Notes under the pieces: model-generated
The model's input: only the letters and a program-made list of their open reading frames with translations
What the model was told of the DNA's origin: nothing
The model's database searches: none
Program-made: the position numbers and the translations under genes
Shown: piece by piece, positions 18,301 through 27,352 of the stretch
Position numbering within the stretch: position 1 is the stretch's first letter
Layout: each line of letters starts with the position of its first letter
DNA from: Hyphomicrobiaceae bacterium UBA7697
GTDB lineage: Bacteria > Pseudomonadota > Alphaproteobacteria > Rhizobiales > Methyloligellaceae
NCBI GenBank assembly: GCA_002482645.1
Contig: DLGJ01000007.1
Coordinates: 62,001-126,000, forward strand
Reading direction: 5' to 3'
Length of the DNA: 64,000 nt

Positions 18301-18873
18301 GAGACGGACGGGCTGGCCGCCCGGCGGATAGAGATCGAGGATGCCGCCGCGCACCGCATATTGGCCGGGATCGGTCACGGTGCCGGCGCGCCCGTAGCCC
18401 GCGGATTCCAGCCGCTCCACGAGCTTTGCCATATTCAGCACCTTGCCGGCGCGAAGGCTCAAGCTGGAGGCCTCGATGAAGCTGCGCGGCGGTACGCGCT
18501 GCAGCACGGCATTGACCGAGGTGAGCAGAACCAGCGGGGTTTGGTCGCCCTCCTCCCGCGCGGCCAGGGCCGAGAGCGTTTCGATGCGCTCGGCGATAAT
18601 CTCCGCGTTGGGGCCGACCCGGTCGTAGGGCACGCTGTCCCAGGCGGGAAAACCGAGCACGCGCACATCGGGCGCGAAGAAGCCGATGGCCTCCTCGAGC
18701 GTCGCCAGGCGCTGCCCGTCCCGGGCCACATGCAGAATGGGCGCGCCGGCGCTTTGCGCCAGTTCGCCGATCAACAGGGCGTCCATGCCTTCCGGAACGC
18801 CGCTCGCAATGGCGCGCTGCGCGGTCAGCAAGCGATCGACGGGCAGGCCGGATGAAGGGGACTGAGAACTCAT
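15358..18873 (-). CDS. mfd: Transcription-repair coupling factor Mfd
   Basis: 1171 residues, normal length. Order: N-terminal UvrB-like module (ARDGQRLATLEEAIGFFAPD, YDLYPPGG-type segment GGILDLYPPGGQPVRLDFFGD), RNA polymerase-interacting domain (LTVGDLVVHADHGIGRFVGL), then a RecG-like translocase with GDVGFGKTEVALRAS (Walker A), DEEQHFGVKHKERLK (Walker B) and LSATPIPRTLQLAMSG. The C-terminal TRCF domain follows. Mfd removes RNA polymerase stalled at lesions and recruits UvrA, whose gene lies 33 kb away in this window. No ribosome-binding site is obvious before the ATG. Directly downstream of sdhE, 29 bases apart. Confidence 0.97.
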   Translation of the reverse strand: MSSQSPSSGLPVDRLLTAQRAIASGVPEGMDALLIGELAQSAGAPILHVARDGQRLATLEEAIGFFAPDVRVLGFPAWDSVPYDRVGPNAEIIAERIETLSALAAREEGDQTPLVLLTSVNAVLQRVPPRSFIEASSLSLRAGKVLNMAKLVERLESAGYGRAGTVTDPGQYAVRGGILDLYPPGGQPVRLDFFGDTLESIRAFNPETQRTEARIEAVDFLPMSEVALTPEIRSGFRQRYVELFGPVTGDDPLYEAISAGQQHQGMEHWLPLFHDTLDTLFDYLPGAVVTLDPLSDDARESRLEQIADHHDARAEALERKAFGAPPYHPVPAGSMFLDEREWQAALAAAPHAIAFDTFERPETEGIAIVSFGGRQGRSFAPERQTESANVFDAVVAHAKKLIGAHKIVVVACWSAGARERLAALLAEHGLDGTVKVATFQDAVAAPHDAVSVAVLPLEHGFEAHGIAVIGEQDILGDRLVRKVRKPKASDALTEASSLTVGDLVVHADHGIGRFVGLSTIEAAGEPHDCLELHYQGNDKLYLPVENIELLTRYGSDEAGVVLDKLGGVAWQSRKAKLKQRIRDMAEKLIKVAALRVLRTAPALTPPDGTYEEFAARFPFEETEDQMTSINAVLDDLASGRPMDRLVCGDVGFGKTEVALRASLVAVLSGKQVAVVVPTTLLARQHYKTFEERFRCFPVRIAQASRLVSAKELSATKEGLKNGDIDIVIGTHALLGKSIAFADLGLLIIDEEQHFGVKHKERLKELREDVHVLTLSATPIPRTLQLAMSGVREMSLIATPPVDRLAVRTYVSPFDPMTLREALLRERFRGGQTFFVVPRISDLDEAAAFLQEHAPELRVARAHGQMASSELDEVMNAFYDRQYDVLLSTTIVESGLDIPSANTLIVYRADRFGLAQLYQLRGRVGRSKIRAYAYFTIPADGRISPAAQKRLKVLQSLDTLGAGFILASHDLDLRGAGNLLGEEQSGHIREVGFELYQSMLEEAIAALKEGEGAMIEDQWSPRINLGTAVLIPDAYVPDLQVRLGLYRRLSGVETQEAIEAFAAELIDRFGPLPDEVRHLLDVVEIKGLCRQANIEQIDAGPKGAVIVFRNNEFANPEGLLRFISKYARKVKLQPDHKLIFYGNWPSAEDRLIGARDFLKELAKIAGAAKQAA

Positions 18874-18902
18874 AACGCGCCGGTTGAATTTGGGGCTCTG
18901 GG

Positions 18903-19178
18903 CTACTGCCGGGATCCGGGAAGACCGTGGAATTCGCGGATCAGCGAGACCAGCGTGTCCAAATCCCGGTCGCCCAGGGAATAGCCCTCATAGACCGACA
19001 ACTCGATCTCCGGGTCCTGCATCTCGATCAGGCGCTCCAGAACGGAAATTTCCTCGGAATTCATGCTGTCGACGGATTGTTCGGCAAACTGGCCGAGCAG
19101 ATAGTCCATCTCCTTGGTGCCTCGATGAGAAGCGCGCCAGACCGCCCGGCGCCGCCGCATTCCAAGATCACTCGACAT
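18903..19178 (-). CDS. sdhE: Succinate dehydrogenase assembly factor SdhE (YgfY, FAD assembly factor)
   Basis: 91 residues. RAVWRASHRGTKEMDYLLGQ contains the RGxxE motif (RGTKE) needed for covalent flavinylation of SdhA. LERLIEMQDPEIELSVYEGY is the rest of the DUF339 signature. The ATG at 19178 gives the normal family N terminus; the open frame extends 26 codons upstream with no match. It is cytoplasmic and is co-oriented with mfd and divergent from recG, a conserved arrangement in Hyphomicrobiales. Confidence 0.95.
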   Translation of the reverse strand: MSSDLGMRRRRAVWRASHRGTKEMDYLLGQFAEQSVDSMNSEEISVLERLIEMQDPEIELSVYEGYSLGDRDLDTLVSLIREFHGLPGSRQ

Positions 19179-19267
19179 GATCCAAGCTTCCAATCCTCGT
19201 TGCTGCGTTAGACAGACCGGCCCCAACGATGTCAAGGCCGCCGCGAATCGCGTCATAGACTAGGCTT

Positions 19268-21385
19268 ATGCGCCCAACCCGGCTCAATCCCCTCTTCGCG
19301 CCCGCACGCGCTCTGAAAGGTGTCGGCCCGCGAATCGACGGCCTCCTCAACAAACTTTTAGCGCCCCGGAGCGTTGGAGGCCATGCGCGGCTGATCGATC
19401 TTCTCTGGCACTTCCCCGTGGGGCTGGTCGACCGGGCCCGTTCGCCCTCCATCGCCGAGAGCCCGCTCGGGCAGATCGTGACGCTGACGGTGCGGGTCGC
19501 CGAACACCGGCCAGGCGGCGGACGAAAGGGACGGCGGGCGCCCTATCGCATCCTGGTGGAAGACGAAACGAGCGCCATCGACCTCGTCTATTTCCGGGCA
19601 GACCGGCATTATCTGGAGCGGCTCTTGCCCGTGGGCGAGACGCGGCTCATTTCGGGCCGGCTCGAATCCTATGACGGCCGGCTGCAAATGCCCCACCCCG
19701 ACCATGTGGCGCCGCCGGACACCGGCGCGGGCGTCCCGGAAATCGAGCCCGTCTATCCGCTGACCGCCGGGCTTTCCAACACGAGCCTCCGCAAGGCGAT
19801 CCAAGCCGCTCTCGCGCTACTGCCCGATCTTCCCGAATGGATCGACGCGGCGTTCCTGGCGAAGAACGCCTGGCCGTCCTTCTCCGAAAGCCTCAAACAG
19901 CTCCACGCTCCGCAAAGCGAGAACGACCTCTTGCCGTCCCACCCGGCGCGACAGCGTCTCGCCTATGACGAACTTCTCGCCAATCAGCTGGCGCTCGCCA
20001 TTCTCCGCCAGCATATGAAGCGGCGTTCGGGCCGGGCTATCTCCGCGCCGGGGCGCCTGCGCCGGGCCATCGTCGAGGCCCTGCCCTTCGCGCTGACGGG
20101 CGCGCAAACCCGCGCCCTCGCCGAAATCGACGCGGACATGGGCAATCCGCTCCATATGCTGCGCCTGCTGCAAGGCGACGTGGGCAGCGGCAAGACCGCG
20201 GTCGCCCTGTTGGCGATGGCGGCCGCCGTCGAAGCGGGCCACCAGGCGGCCTTCATGGCGCCGACCGAACTTCTCGCCCGGCAGCATCTTGCAACTATTG
20301 CCCGTTTCGCGGAGCCCGCCGGGCTGCGCATCGCTCTGCTCACGGGACGCGAGCGGGGCCAGCAGCGGCTCGCCATCCTCGATGCCCTGAAAGCCGGAAA
20401 GATCGACATCCTGATCGGCACCCATGCCTTGTTCCAGGACCCCATCGCCTTTCGCGATCTCGGCCTCGCGGTGATCGACGAACAGCATCGCTTCGGCGTG
20501 CATCAGCGGCTGGCGCTCCAGGAAAAGGGACTTGGCGCCGGAGCCGAATTGCTGGTCATGACGGCGACGCCCATTCCCAGGACGCTGCTTCTGACGAGCT
20601 ACGGCGATCTCGACGTGTCCCGGCTCGACGAGAAGCCGCCGGGACGGAAGCCCGTGGCCACGCGCACCATTCCATTGGAGCGGCTGGACGAGGTGATCGA
20701 CGGGATCGGCCGCGCGGTGGAAAGCGGCGCGCAGGTCTATTGGGTCTGCCCGCTCGTCGGCGAATCCGAGGTGCTCGACCTCGCCGCCGCCGAGGAACGC
20801 TACGCCGATCTGCGCGGACGGTTCGGCGACCGGGCCGGCCTCGTGCACGGCAAGCTCACCGGCAAGGAGAAGGACGCGGTCATGGCGCGCTTTGCGTCCG
20901 GGGACCTCTCGGTGCTCGTGTCCACCACCGTGATCGAGGTGGGCGTGGACGTTCCCAACGCCTCGGTCATGATCGTCGAACACGCCGAGCGCTTCGGCCT
21001 CGCACAGCTTCACCAATTGCGCGGCCGGGTGGGCCGCGGCGCCGCGCGGTCCTCGTGCCTCCTGCTCTACAAGCAACCGCTTGGCGAAATCGCACGCGAA
21101 CGGCTGAACGTCATGCGCGAAACCGAGGACGGATTCGTGATCGCCGAGGAGGATTTGCGCCTGCGCGGCGGCGGCGAAGTGCTCGGCACGCGGCAGAGCG
21201 GGCTCCCCGCCTTCCGCATCGCGCAGCTCCCGGACCATCAGGACTTGCTGGCGGCCGCCCGCGACGACGCACGCTTGCGCCTGGCGCGCACGCCGCGTCT
21301 CGAGGGGGAAAGCGGCGAATCCTTGCGCCTTCTGCTCTATCTCTTCGAGCGCGACGACGCGGTCAAGCTGATGCGTGCGGGTTGA
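19268..21385 (+). CDS. recG: ATP-dependent DNA helicase RecG
   Basis: 705 residues. An N-terminal wedge (OB-fold) domain (residues ~60-180) includes LTVRVAEHRPGGGRKGRRAP and ISGRLESYDGRLQMPHPD. The helicase core has GDVGSGKTAVALLAMAAAVE (Walker A), MAPTELLARQH, VIDEQHRFGVHQR (DEQH) and VMTATPIPRTLLLTSYGDLD. The C terminus has VVSTTVIEVGVDVPNAS-type motif VI segments and GEVLGTRQSGLPAFRIA. RecG remodels stalled forks and branched DNA. Divergent from sdhE with 89 bases between starts; the AGG before the ATG is a weak ribosome-binding site. Confidence 0.97.
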   Translation: MRPTRLNPLFAPARALKGVGPRIDGLLNKLLAPRSVGGHARLIDLLWHFPVGLVDRARSPSIAESPLGQIVTLTVRVAEHRPGGGRKGRRAPYRILVEDETSAIDLVYFRADRHYLERLLPVGETRLISGRLESYDGRLQMPHPDHVAPPDTGAGVPEIEPVYPLTAGLSNTSLRKAIQAALALLPDLPEWIDAAFLAKNAWPSFSESLKQLHAPQSENDLLPSHPARQRLAYDELLANQLALAILRQHMKRRSGRAISAPGRLRRAIVEALPFALTGAQTRALAEIDADMGNPLHMLRLLQGDVGSGKTAVALLAMAAAVEAGHQAAFMAPTELLARQHLATIARFAEPAGLRIALLTGRERGQQRLAILDALKAGKIDILIGTHALFQDPIAFRDLGLAVIDEQHRFGVHQRLALQEKGLGAGAELLVMTATPIPRTLLLTSYGDLDVSRLDEKPPGRKPVATRTIPLERLDEVIDGIGRAVESGAQVYWVCPLVGESEVLDLAAAEERYADLRGRFGDRAGLVHGKLTGKEKDAVMARFASGDLSVLVSTTVIEVGVDVPNASVMIVEHAERFGLAQLHQLRGRVGRGAARSSCLLLYKQPLGEIARERLNVMRETEDGFVIAEEDLRLRGGGEVLGTRQSGLPAFRIAQLPDHQDLLAAARDDARLRLARTPRLEGESGESLRLLLYLFERDDAVKLMRAG

Positions 21386-21521
21386 ACGATGCAACCTTGC
21401 ATTGTCGTTGTCGTCCCGTGGCGCTATGTGGGAGCACGCATCGAAGCCAAGCGGCGCCCGCCGCCGTGACGGCGGCTCGCGCGGCGTCACCGCAACACCT
21501 GATCGCCCGGCAAGAGCCCGG

Positions 21522-22322
21522 CTAGACGATGGGCTCTTCTTCGGAGACAGGCTTCTTGCGGTTCGCCTCTTCGGCCAGTTGCTTCAGCTTGTTGTGTTTG
21601 GGCGCGACGAGCCCTGCCGAGATCACCAGCTTGGCGCCGTCGTCGATGGCCATGTCGAGCAGGATCACGTCCTTGGCCGGCATGAACAGAACGAAGCCCG
21701 TCGTCGGATTGGGCGCGTTCGGCATGAACACGGTCATCAGCTCGCCATTGCCGAGCTTTTCCTTCACCTCGCCGGGCGGGTCGCCGGAGACGAACACGAC
21801 CGCGTAGAGTCCCTTGCGCGGAAACTCGATGAGACCGACGCGCTTGAACGAGGTGCCCTGTTTGGAGAAGACGGTGGTGAAGATCTGCTTCAGCAGGCGG
21901 TAAACGCCGCGCACGACCGGCATGCGGTCGAGCAGGATCACGCCGTAACTCACGATGGTCCGGCCAAACAGATTGGCGGCCAGCGCGCCGACGAACATGA
22001 GCGAGAGGATACCGACGACCAGTCCGACGCCCGGCACGTTGAACGGCAGAAAATTGTCCGGAAGGTACGCGTCGGGAATGAGCGGCTTCACCCAGCCATC
22101 GACCAGGTTGATGAACCACCAGACCACGTAGATCGTGATGGCGACGGGGCCGACGATGATCAGACCGGTGAGGAAGTATCCCCGCAGGCGGGCCACGAAG
22201 TGGGACGACGTCGGCTCCAGCGCCCCGAAAAGGCTGCGATTGTCGTCGTCGTCCAACCCCGGAAAGCCGGGGTCCTGGCGCTGCTTGTCTGAATCCGTCT
22301 TGTTGTCGTTCTCGCTGGTCAT
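21522..22322 (-). CDS. DUF502 family inner-membrane protein
   Basis: 266 residues. It starts with an acidic cytoplasmic N terminus and continues with two membrane segments, YFLTGLIIVGPVAITIYVVW (~49-68) and VGLVVGILSLMFVGALAANL (~99-118). The conserved DUF502 core includes MPVVRGVYRLLKQIFTTVFS and GLYAVVFVSGDPPGEVKEKL, with NPTTGFVLFMPAKDVILLDM near residue 205. A Lys-rich C terminus follows. Biochemical function is unknown. In many alphaproteobacteria a DUF502 gene lies beside recG, as here (convergent, 136 bases apart). Confidence 0.9.
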   Translation of the reverse strand: MTSENDNKTDSDKQRQDPGFPGLDDDDNRSLFGALEPTSSHFVARLRGYFLTGLIIVGPVAITIYVVWWFINLVDGWVKPLIPDAYLPDNFLPFNVPGVGLVVGILSLMFVGALAANLFGRTIVSYGVILLDRMPVVRGVYRLLKQIFTTVFSKQGTSFKRVGLIEFPRKGLYAVVFVSGDPPGEVKEKLGNGELMTVFMPNAPNPTTGFVLFMPAKDVILLDMAIDDGAKLVISAGLVAPKHNKLKQLAEEANRKKPVSEEEPIV

Positions 22323-22514
22323 GCTGGGGGGTCGGTCCGCACAGTTATTGGGGTTTGTTGGATTGCGACGAACGGCGGCATGCAGGGGAAGCGCTGCCGT
22401 CCGGACGTTCTCTCTAACACAGGATTATTATCAACTCTCAACGATGCGATAGGTCTTCGTCATGGGGGCGGCCGAAGCCCCGAACGCGGCAAAGGTCTCT
22501 TTTTCCGTCACCGG

Positions 22515-23732
22515 CTATCCGCCGGGCGAGATCACGGTGCAGTCCGTGCCGCCGCGCTTGATGGAGTTACAAATCTTGGACCCCTCGCTCTGACTGGCGA
22601 AGGGCCCGATCTTCACCGTGTAGAAGGTCCCGAGACCGCCGAGATTGACCCGCTCCACGCGCGACGGCGCGCTTGAGAGACCCGCATTCGACTGCTTCGC
22701 CTTGGCCCACAGCGCCTCGGCCTCGGACTTCGAACGGCTGTTGGCAAGCTGCACCGTATAGCCCGACCCCGCACTCGCGGCCGGGGCGGAACTGCCGCCC
22801 GTCAGCGCCGCGGTTTGGCGCGAGAACCAGCCGCCAATACCCGAACCGCCGCTCTCCGTTTCCGCAGGCGGGGCTGGCGCGGCCGAACGCGTCGCCGTCG
22901 TCGTGTTCGACGCCGACCTGCTCTGGCCGGATGAGGCCGTGACGGGATCGGCCGGAGAAGGCTCGGGCGCGGACGCCGCGCTCCCGCCCGCAATCGAGTT
23001 CCACCAGCGGCCAACGGCGTTTCCGCCCGATTCTTCGTTGACGGACGCGTTCCAGCCCGAGGTCGGCGCGGCTTGTGGCGTTGCGGCCGCGGATGAGGAC
23101 GAAGCCGGCTGGGCGGCTGGCGCCGGCGCACTCTCGGACGACTCCGCGGCCTTCGGCGTTCCGAAGCTCGGGACGATCTTGTCCCAGACATTGCCCGCGC
23201 TCGGCACGTAACTGGAGAGCCCCGCGCTCGCAACAGGCCCCACGCCGCCATCTTGGGCGATCAGCTTCTGGACCGTGCTTGCGCTCGAGGAGCGTCTTGC
23301 TTGCGCCATGGCCGAGGCGCCCTGGCTCTCCATCCCGGCGGCTTGGAATGCGAGACCTTTGTTCACATAGGCCCGAGCCTTGTCGGACGGCGGGAGTCCA
23401 AGCCACAAGGCCGCGCCGAGATCGGCGATGGCCTGCCCGGGATAGCCGGCGCGCCGGTAGGCGATGCCCCGCAAATAGAGCGCCTGGGCCACTTGGTTGA
23501 TGGTGGCGTCCTTGTCATTCACGGTGGCGGAGAGCTGGCGCGCGGCCTCGTCGAACTGGCCGGCGGCGAGCGAGGCCTCGCCCCGCCGCAGGCCCACTTC
23601 CTGCGCGACGGCCGCGTTCGGCAATGAGAACACGGCGCACATCATACCGGCTGCAAGGCCAAACATCGGACCCTGCCGGAAGATGCGCCGGACGCCTTCT
23701 GAGCGGCGCGGCTTCATGGGTTCCCAATGCAT
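22515..23732 (-). CDS. TPR-like periplasmic protein with C-terminal SPOR domain
   Basis: 405 residues from the ATG at 23732, chosen because AAGGG lies seven bases upstream; ATG 23738 or TTG 23750 are alternatives. A signal segment (GLAAGMMCAVFSLPNAAVAQ) is followed by tetratricopeptide-like helices (SLAAGQFDEAARQLSATVND, ALYLRGIAYRRAGYPGQAI, GLAFQAAGMESQGAS; ~45-150). Then comes a long Ser/Ala/Pro linker and a SPOR domain (GYTVQLANSRSKSEAEALWA to the end, with FYTVKIGPFASQSEGSKIC). SPOR domains bind denuded peptidoglycan glycan, so it probably acts at septa or other wall-remodelling sites. It follows glmS on the same strand. Confidence 0.85.
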   Translation of the reverse strand: MHWEPMKPRRSEGVRRIFRQGPMFGLAAGMMCAVFSLPNAAVAQEVGLRRGEASLAAGQFDEAARQLSATVNDKDATINQVAQALYLRGIAYRRAGYPGQAIADLGAALWLGLPPSDKARAYVNKGLAFQAAGMESQGASAMAQARRSSSASTVQKLIAQDGGVGPVASAGLSSYVPSAGNVWDKIVPSFGTPKAAESSESAPAPAAQPASSSSAAATPQAAPTSGWNASVNEESGGNAVGRWWNSIAGGSAASAPEPSPADPVTASSGQSRSASNTTTATRSAAPAPPAETESGGSGIGGWFSRQTAALTGGSSAPAASAGSGYTVQLANSRSKSEAEALWAKAKQSNAGLSSAPSRVERVNLGGLGTFYTVKIGPFASQSEGSKICNSIKRGGTDCTVISPGG

Positions 23733-23782
23733 CGCCATGCCCTTGCTCAAACAAAGAAATCAGGCAAATCCGAGGCTACAGA

Positions 23783-25603
23783 CTACTCGACCGTAACCGA
23801 TTTTGCGAGGTTTCGCGGCTGATCCACGTCCGTCCCCATGAACACCGCCGTATGGTAGGCGATGAGTTGAACCGGAACGGCGTAGACGAGCGGCGACACG
23901 AACGGATGGACCGTCGGCACCGCCAATCGCGTCTGGACCGCGCAGCCCGCCCGCAGCGCGTCGGCGTCACTGACGAGAATGATCTTGCCCTCCCGCGCGG
24001 CGACCTCCTGCATGTTGGACACCGTCTTGTCGAACAGCTCGTCCTGCGGGGCGATCACGATGACCGGCACGCTCTCGTCGATCAGCGCGATCGGTCCGTG
24101 CTTCAGTTCCCCCGCGGCATACCCTTCGGCGTGGATGTAGGAGATTTCCTTCAGCTTGAGCGCCCCCTCCAGCGCGATGGGGTAGCTCGTCCCGCGGCCG
24201 AGATAGAGGACGTCGCGGGCCTTGGAGAGGCTGTGAGCGAGAGCTTCGTAGGGCGACTCGTCCCGCAATATCTCCGCCATGTGACGAGGGACCTCGACCA
24301 AGGCCTTGACCAGCTCGGTCTCGCGTTCGGGGCTGATGGTCCCCCGGGCCTTTCCCGCCGCGATGGCGAGACAGGCCAGGACGGTGAGTTGGCACGTGAA
24401 GGCCTTCGTCGAGGCCACGCCGATCTCCGGACCGCCGAGCGTCGGGAGTACCGCGTCGGATTCTCGCGCGATCGAGGATTCGCGCACATTGACCACGGAC
24501 AGCACGTGCTGGTTCTGCTCACGGCAATAGCGGAGCGAGGCCAATGTGTCGGCCGTCTCGCCGGACTGCGAGACGAACAGCGCCGCTCCGCCCGGCTCCA
24601 TGCCGATTTCGCGATAGCGGAACTCCGAGGCGATATCGGCGTCGACCGGCAGCTTGGCCCAGCGCTCGAACCAATATTTGGCGACGAAGCACGCGTAGAA
24701 GGCCGTACCGCAGGCCGAGAGCGACAAGCGGCTCACATTCGAGAAGTCGAACGGCAGATCGGGGAGCGAGACGCGATAGTTGGCCAGGTCGACATAGTGC
24801 GCGAGCGTATGGCCGACCACCTCGGGCTGCTCGTGAATTTCCTTCGCCATGAAATGGCGGAAATTGCCCTTGTCCACCACAAGGCCCGCGGCATGGGATT
24901 TCGTGACGGTGCGGTCCACCACCGCCCCGGCCTGGTCGCGGATCTCCGCGCCCTCGCGGTTGATGACGGCCCAGTCGCCGTCTTCGAGATAAGCGATGTT
25001 GTCGGTGAACGGCGCCAGCGCTATCGCGTCGGAGCCCACGAACATCTCGCCGTCGCCGTAACCGATGGCGAGCGGACTGCCCTGCCGTGCCGCGATCATA
25101 AGGTCGTCGTGGCCCGTGAAGATCATCGCCAGGGCGAAGGCGCCTTGGAGGTGCGACAGGGTCTTGTGAACCGCCGCGATCGGGTCCTTGCCGTCGCGCA
25201 GTTCGCGCGTGATGAGATGAGCGATCACCTCGGTATCGGTATCGGACGTGAACGGTGCGCCTTCGGCGAGGAGTTCCGCCTTCAGCTCGCGGAAGTTCTC
25301 GATGATGCCGTTATGAACCACGGCGACATCGCCGGTCATGTGGGGATGGGCGTTCGCCTCGCTGGGTTTTCCATGCGTGGCCCAGCGCGTATGGCCGATT
25401 CCGGCGTTGCCCGGCAGCGGCTCCGACCGTAGCAGCAATTCGAGATTGCGCAGCTTCCCTTCGGCGCGCCGCCGCTCGATCCCGCGGTCCGCGACCGTGG
25501 CGATACCCGTGGAGTCGTAGCCGCGATATTCGAGGCGCTTGAGCGCATCGACCAGCAGCTCGGCCACCGGCCCCTTACCGAGGACGCCAACAATTCCGCA
25601 CAT
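23783..25603 (-). CDS. glmS: Glutamine-fructose-6-phosphate aminotransferase (isomerizing) GlmS
   Basis: 606 residues, standard size. MCGIVGVLGKGPVAELLVDA has the N-terminal nucleophile Cys exposed after Met removal. GIGHTRWATHGKPSEANAHP is the class II glutaminase signature; two SIS domains follow (VSQSGETADTLASLRYCREQ; LGRGTSYPIALEGALKLKEI), ending in PRNLAKSVTVE. It makes glucosamine-6-phosphate, the first step to UDP-GlcNAc for peptidoglycan and lipid A. A GGGAG ribosome-binding site precedes the ATG. It lies 133 bases after glmU on the same strand, so both steps of the pathway are clustered. Confidence 0.98.
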   Translation of the reverse strand: MCGIVGVLGKGPVAELLVDALKRLEYRGYDSTGIATVADRGIERRRAEGKLRNLELLLRSEPLPGNAGIGHTRWATHGKPSEANAHPHMTGDVAVVHNGIIENFRELKAELLAEGAPFTSDTDTEVIAHLITRELRDGKDPIAAVHKTLSHLQGAFALAMIFTGHDDLMIAARQGSPLAIGYGDGEMFVGSDAIALAPFTDNIAYLEDGDWAVINREGAEIRDQAGAVVDRTVTKSHAAGLVVDKGNFRHFMAKEIHEQPEVVGHTLAHYVDLANYRVSLPDLPFDFSNVSRLSLSACGTAFYACFVAKYWFERWAKLPVDADIASEFRYREIGMEPGGAALFVSQSGETADTLASLRYCREQNQHVLSVVNVRESSIARESDAVLPTLGGPEIGVASTKAFTCQLTVLACLAIAAGKARGTISPERETELVKALVEVPRHMAEILRDESPYEALAHSLSKARDVLYLGRGTSYPIALEGALKLKEISYIHAEGYAAGELKHGPIALIDESVPVIVIAPQDELFDKTVSNMQEVAAREGKIILVSDADALRAGCAVQTRLAVPTVHPFVSPLVYAVPVQLIAYHTAVFMGTDVDQPRNLAKSVTVE

Positions 25604-25736
25604 CGCCCCCTACTCCCTCATCGTCTAGCGTGTTCAAAGCCTTATCGAGTGTTGCTAACCAGGCGTGCGCCGCGTCGCAACTCACGTGCTGTATCGCTTT
25701 GTTGCGGCGCGTCGTAGCGGCGGACGGCCACACACT

Positions 25737-27086
25737 CTATTTGGATTTACCGCGGCTGCGCCGTTCCCGGACCTTCGCCGCCCAGCCTTCGTGCTCTTCC
25801 TGTTTCGCGCGCGTGAGGGCCAAGGCGTCGGCCGGAACGTCCTTGGAGATGACGCTGCCCGAGCCGATATAGGCGCCGTCGCCGATCTTGACCGGTGCCA
25901 CCAGCGAGGAGTTCGAGCCGATAAAGGCGCCCGCGCCGATCTCCGTCCGATGTTTGGCGAAACCGTCATAGTTGCAGGTGATCGTCCCCGCACCGATGTT
26001 GGTCTTCGGACCGACGGTTGAATCACCTATATATGTCAGATGGTTAACCTTTGCCCCTTCGGCAATGTGTGAATTCTTGATCTCGACGAAATTGCCCGCA
26101 TGGGCTCCGGCCGCCAGATCCGCGCCGGGCCGGAACCGGGCGAACGGCCCCACCGTCGCGCCAGCGCCGATATGGGCCTTCTCGAAATGGCAAAATCCAC
26201 GGATGGTCGCACCGTCCTCGATGGTCACGCCGGTCGCCATGATTACGTTCGGCTCGATGACCACATCGCGGCCGATGACCGTGTCGTAGCTCAAGAACAC
26301 CGTTTCCGGTGCCACAAGCGTCGCTCCCCGCTCCATCACGGCCGCGCGCAAACGCCGTTGCATGAGACCTTCCGCCACGGCCAGCTCCGAGCGGGAATTG
26401 ACGCCAAGGACCTCCTCGGCGTTCGACAACACGACGCGCGTCTGCAGCCCGTCGCCATGCGCAAGGGCGACGGCATCGGTTAGGTAGTACTCGCCCTTGG
26501 CGTTGTCGTTGCCGATGCGCGACAAGAGGTCCGAAAGCGCCGCGTTCGACCGGAAGGCCATGATGCCGGAGTTGCAAAGGGTCAGGGCCCGTTCCGCTGC
26601 GGTGGCGTCCTTCTCCTCGCGGATGCCCGCAAGGCGCCCCTTGTCGTCGAAGAGCAGACGGCCGTAACCGGTCGGATCCGTTGCCTCGAACCCGATCACG
26701 ACCAGATCGGCACCCGCCTCGATCTCCCCCAGGACAGCCTTCAGCGTCTCGGCCCGCAGCAGCGGCGTGTCCCCATACAACACCAGCAGCGGTCCTGGGG
26801 CGGCGCTATAGGCCGGCGCCGCCGCCTTCACGGCATCGGCCGTTCCCCGTTGTTCGGGCTGAACGAACACCTGCGCATCCGGCGTCACGGCGGACCCGGC
26901 CTCTCCCACGGCGTCCATGCCGGGACCGACGACAAGCGCCGCACGCGGGATTCCGGCGGAGGCCGCGGCCCTGAGGACATGAGAGAGCATCGGTGCGCCC
27001 GCGAGGCCGTGGAGAACCTTGGGAAGGTCCGATTTCATCCGCGTGCCCTTGCCCGCGGCAAGTACGATTGCCAGAGCCTGTGTCAT
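25737..27086 (-). CDS. glmU: Bifunctional UDP-GlcNAc pyrophosphorylase / GlcN-1-P acetyltransferase GlmU
   Basis: 449 residues. The N-terminal nucleotidyltransferase has IVLAAGKGTRMKSDLPKVLH (residues ~7-26) with the LxxGxGTxM-x11-K signature, and EQRGTADAVKAA. From about residue 245 a left-handed beta-helix made of hexapeptides (for example VIEPNVIMATGVTIEDGATI, IGAGTITCNYDGFAKHRTEI) forms the acetyltransferase, including KNSHIAEGAKVNHLTYIGDS. It converts GlcN-1-P to UDP-GlcNAc. First gene of a leftward glmU-glmS-SPOR group. Confidence 0.98.
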   Translation of the reverse strand: MTQALAIVLAAGKGTRMKSDLPKVLHGLAGAPMLSHVLRAAASAGIPRAALVVGPGMDAVGEAGSAVTPDAQVFVQPEQRGTADAVKAAAPAYSAAPGPLLVLYGDTPLLRAETLKAVLGEIEAGADLVVIGFEATDPTGYGRLLFDDKGRLAGIREEKDATAAERALTLCNSGIMAFRSNAALSDLLSRIGNDNAKGEYYLTDAVALAHGDGLQTRVVLSNAEEVLGVNSRSELAVAEGLMQRRLRAAVMERGATLVAPETVFLSYDTVIGRDVVIEPNVIMATGVTIEDGATIRGFCHFEKAHIGAGATVGPFARFRPGADLAAGAHAGNFVEIKNSHIAEGAKVNHLTYIGDSTVGPKTNIGAGTITCNYDGFAKHRTEIGAGAFIGSNSSLVAPVKIGDGAYIGSGSVISKDVPADALALTRAKQEEHEGWAAKVRERRSRGKSK

Positions 27087-27352
27087 CTGCTCTTGAAGAT
27101 CCCTCGTCGCGCCCGGAAACCGCGACCTGCGGCCGCCGGGGATTTTCGAATCCGCGCCCTGTCTAGTCCAAAGTGGCGTCGAGGACTACAGGGCTCATTT
27201 CGATCCCTGCCTACAATACTGCCGCGGTACGGGAAAATTGACCCTGTGGATGAAGCGAGTAATCTCGCATATTGCGGCAGCGGCTTAACAGATTGACGGC
27301 GCGTCCGGGGCGGCAGGTTCCGCCCGCGGCGCGGCTCAGGAGGTCTCATCCC
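27087..27352. promoter_or_regulatory. Divergent promoter region glmU / SPOR gene
   Basis: 266 bases between two divergent starts and therefore expected to hold both promoters. AGGAGG (27340-27345) precedes the rightward SPOR gene. No operator that I recognise; no convincing ORF. Confidence 0.4.

Noticed and set aside
15926..21384. Possible CRISPR or prophage content in the central region
   Set aside because: No regularly spaced repeats and only housekeeping genes (mfd, sdhE, recG).
25604..25736. glmS ribozyme or sRNA-target site before glmS
   Set aside because: The 133-base spacer shows no ribozyme core; the ribozyme is known from Gram-positive bacteria.
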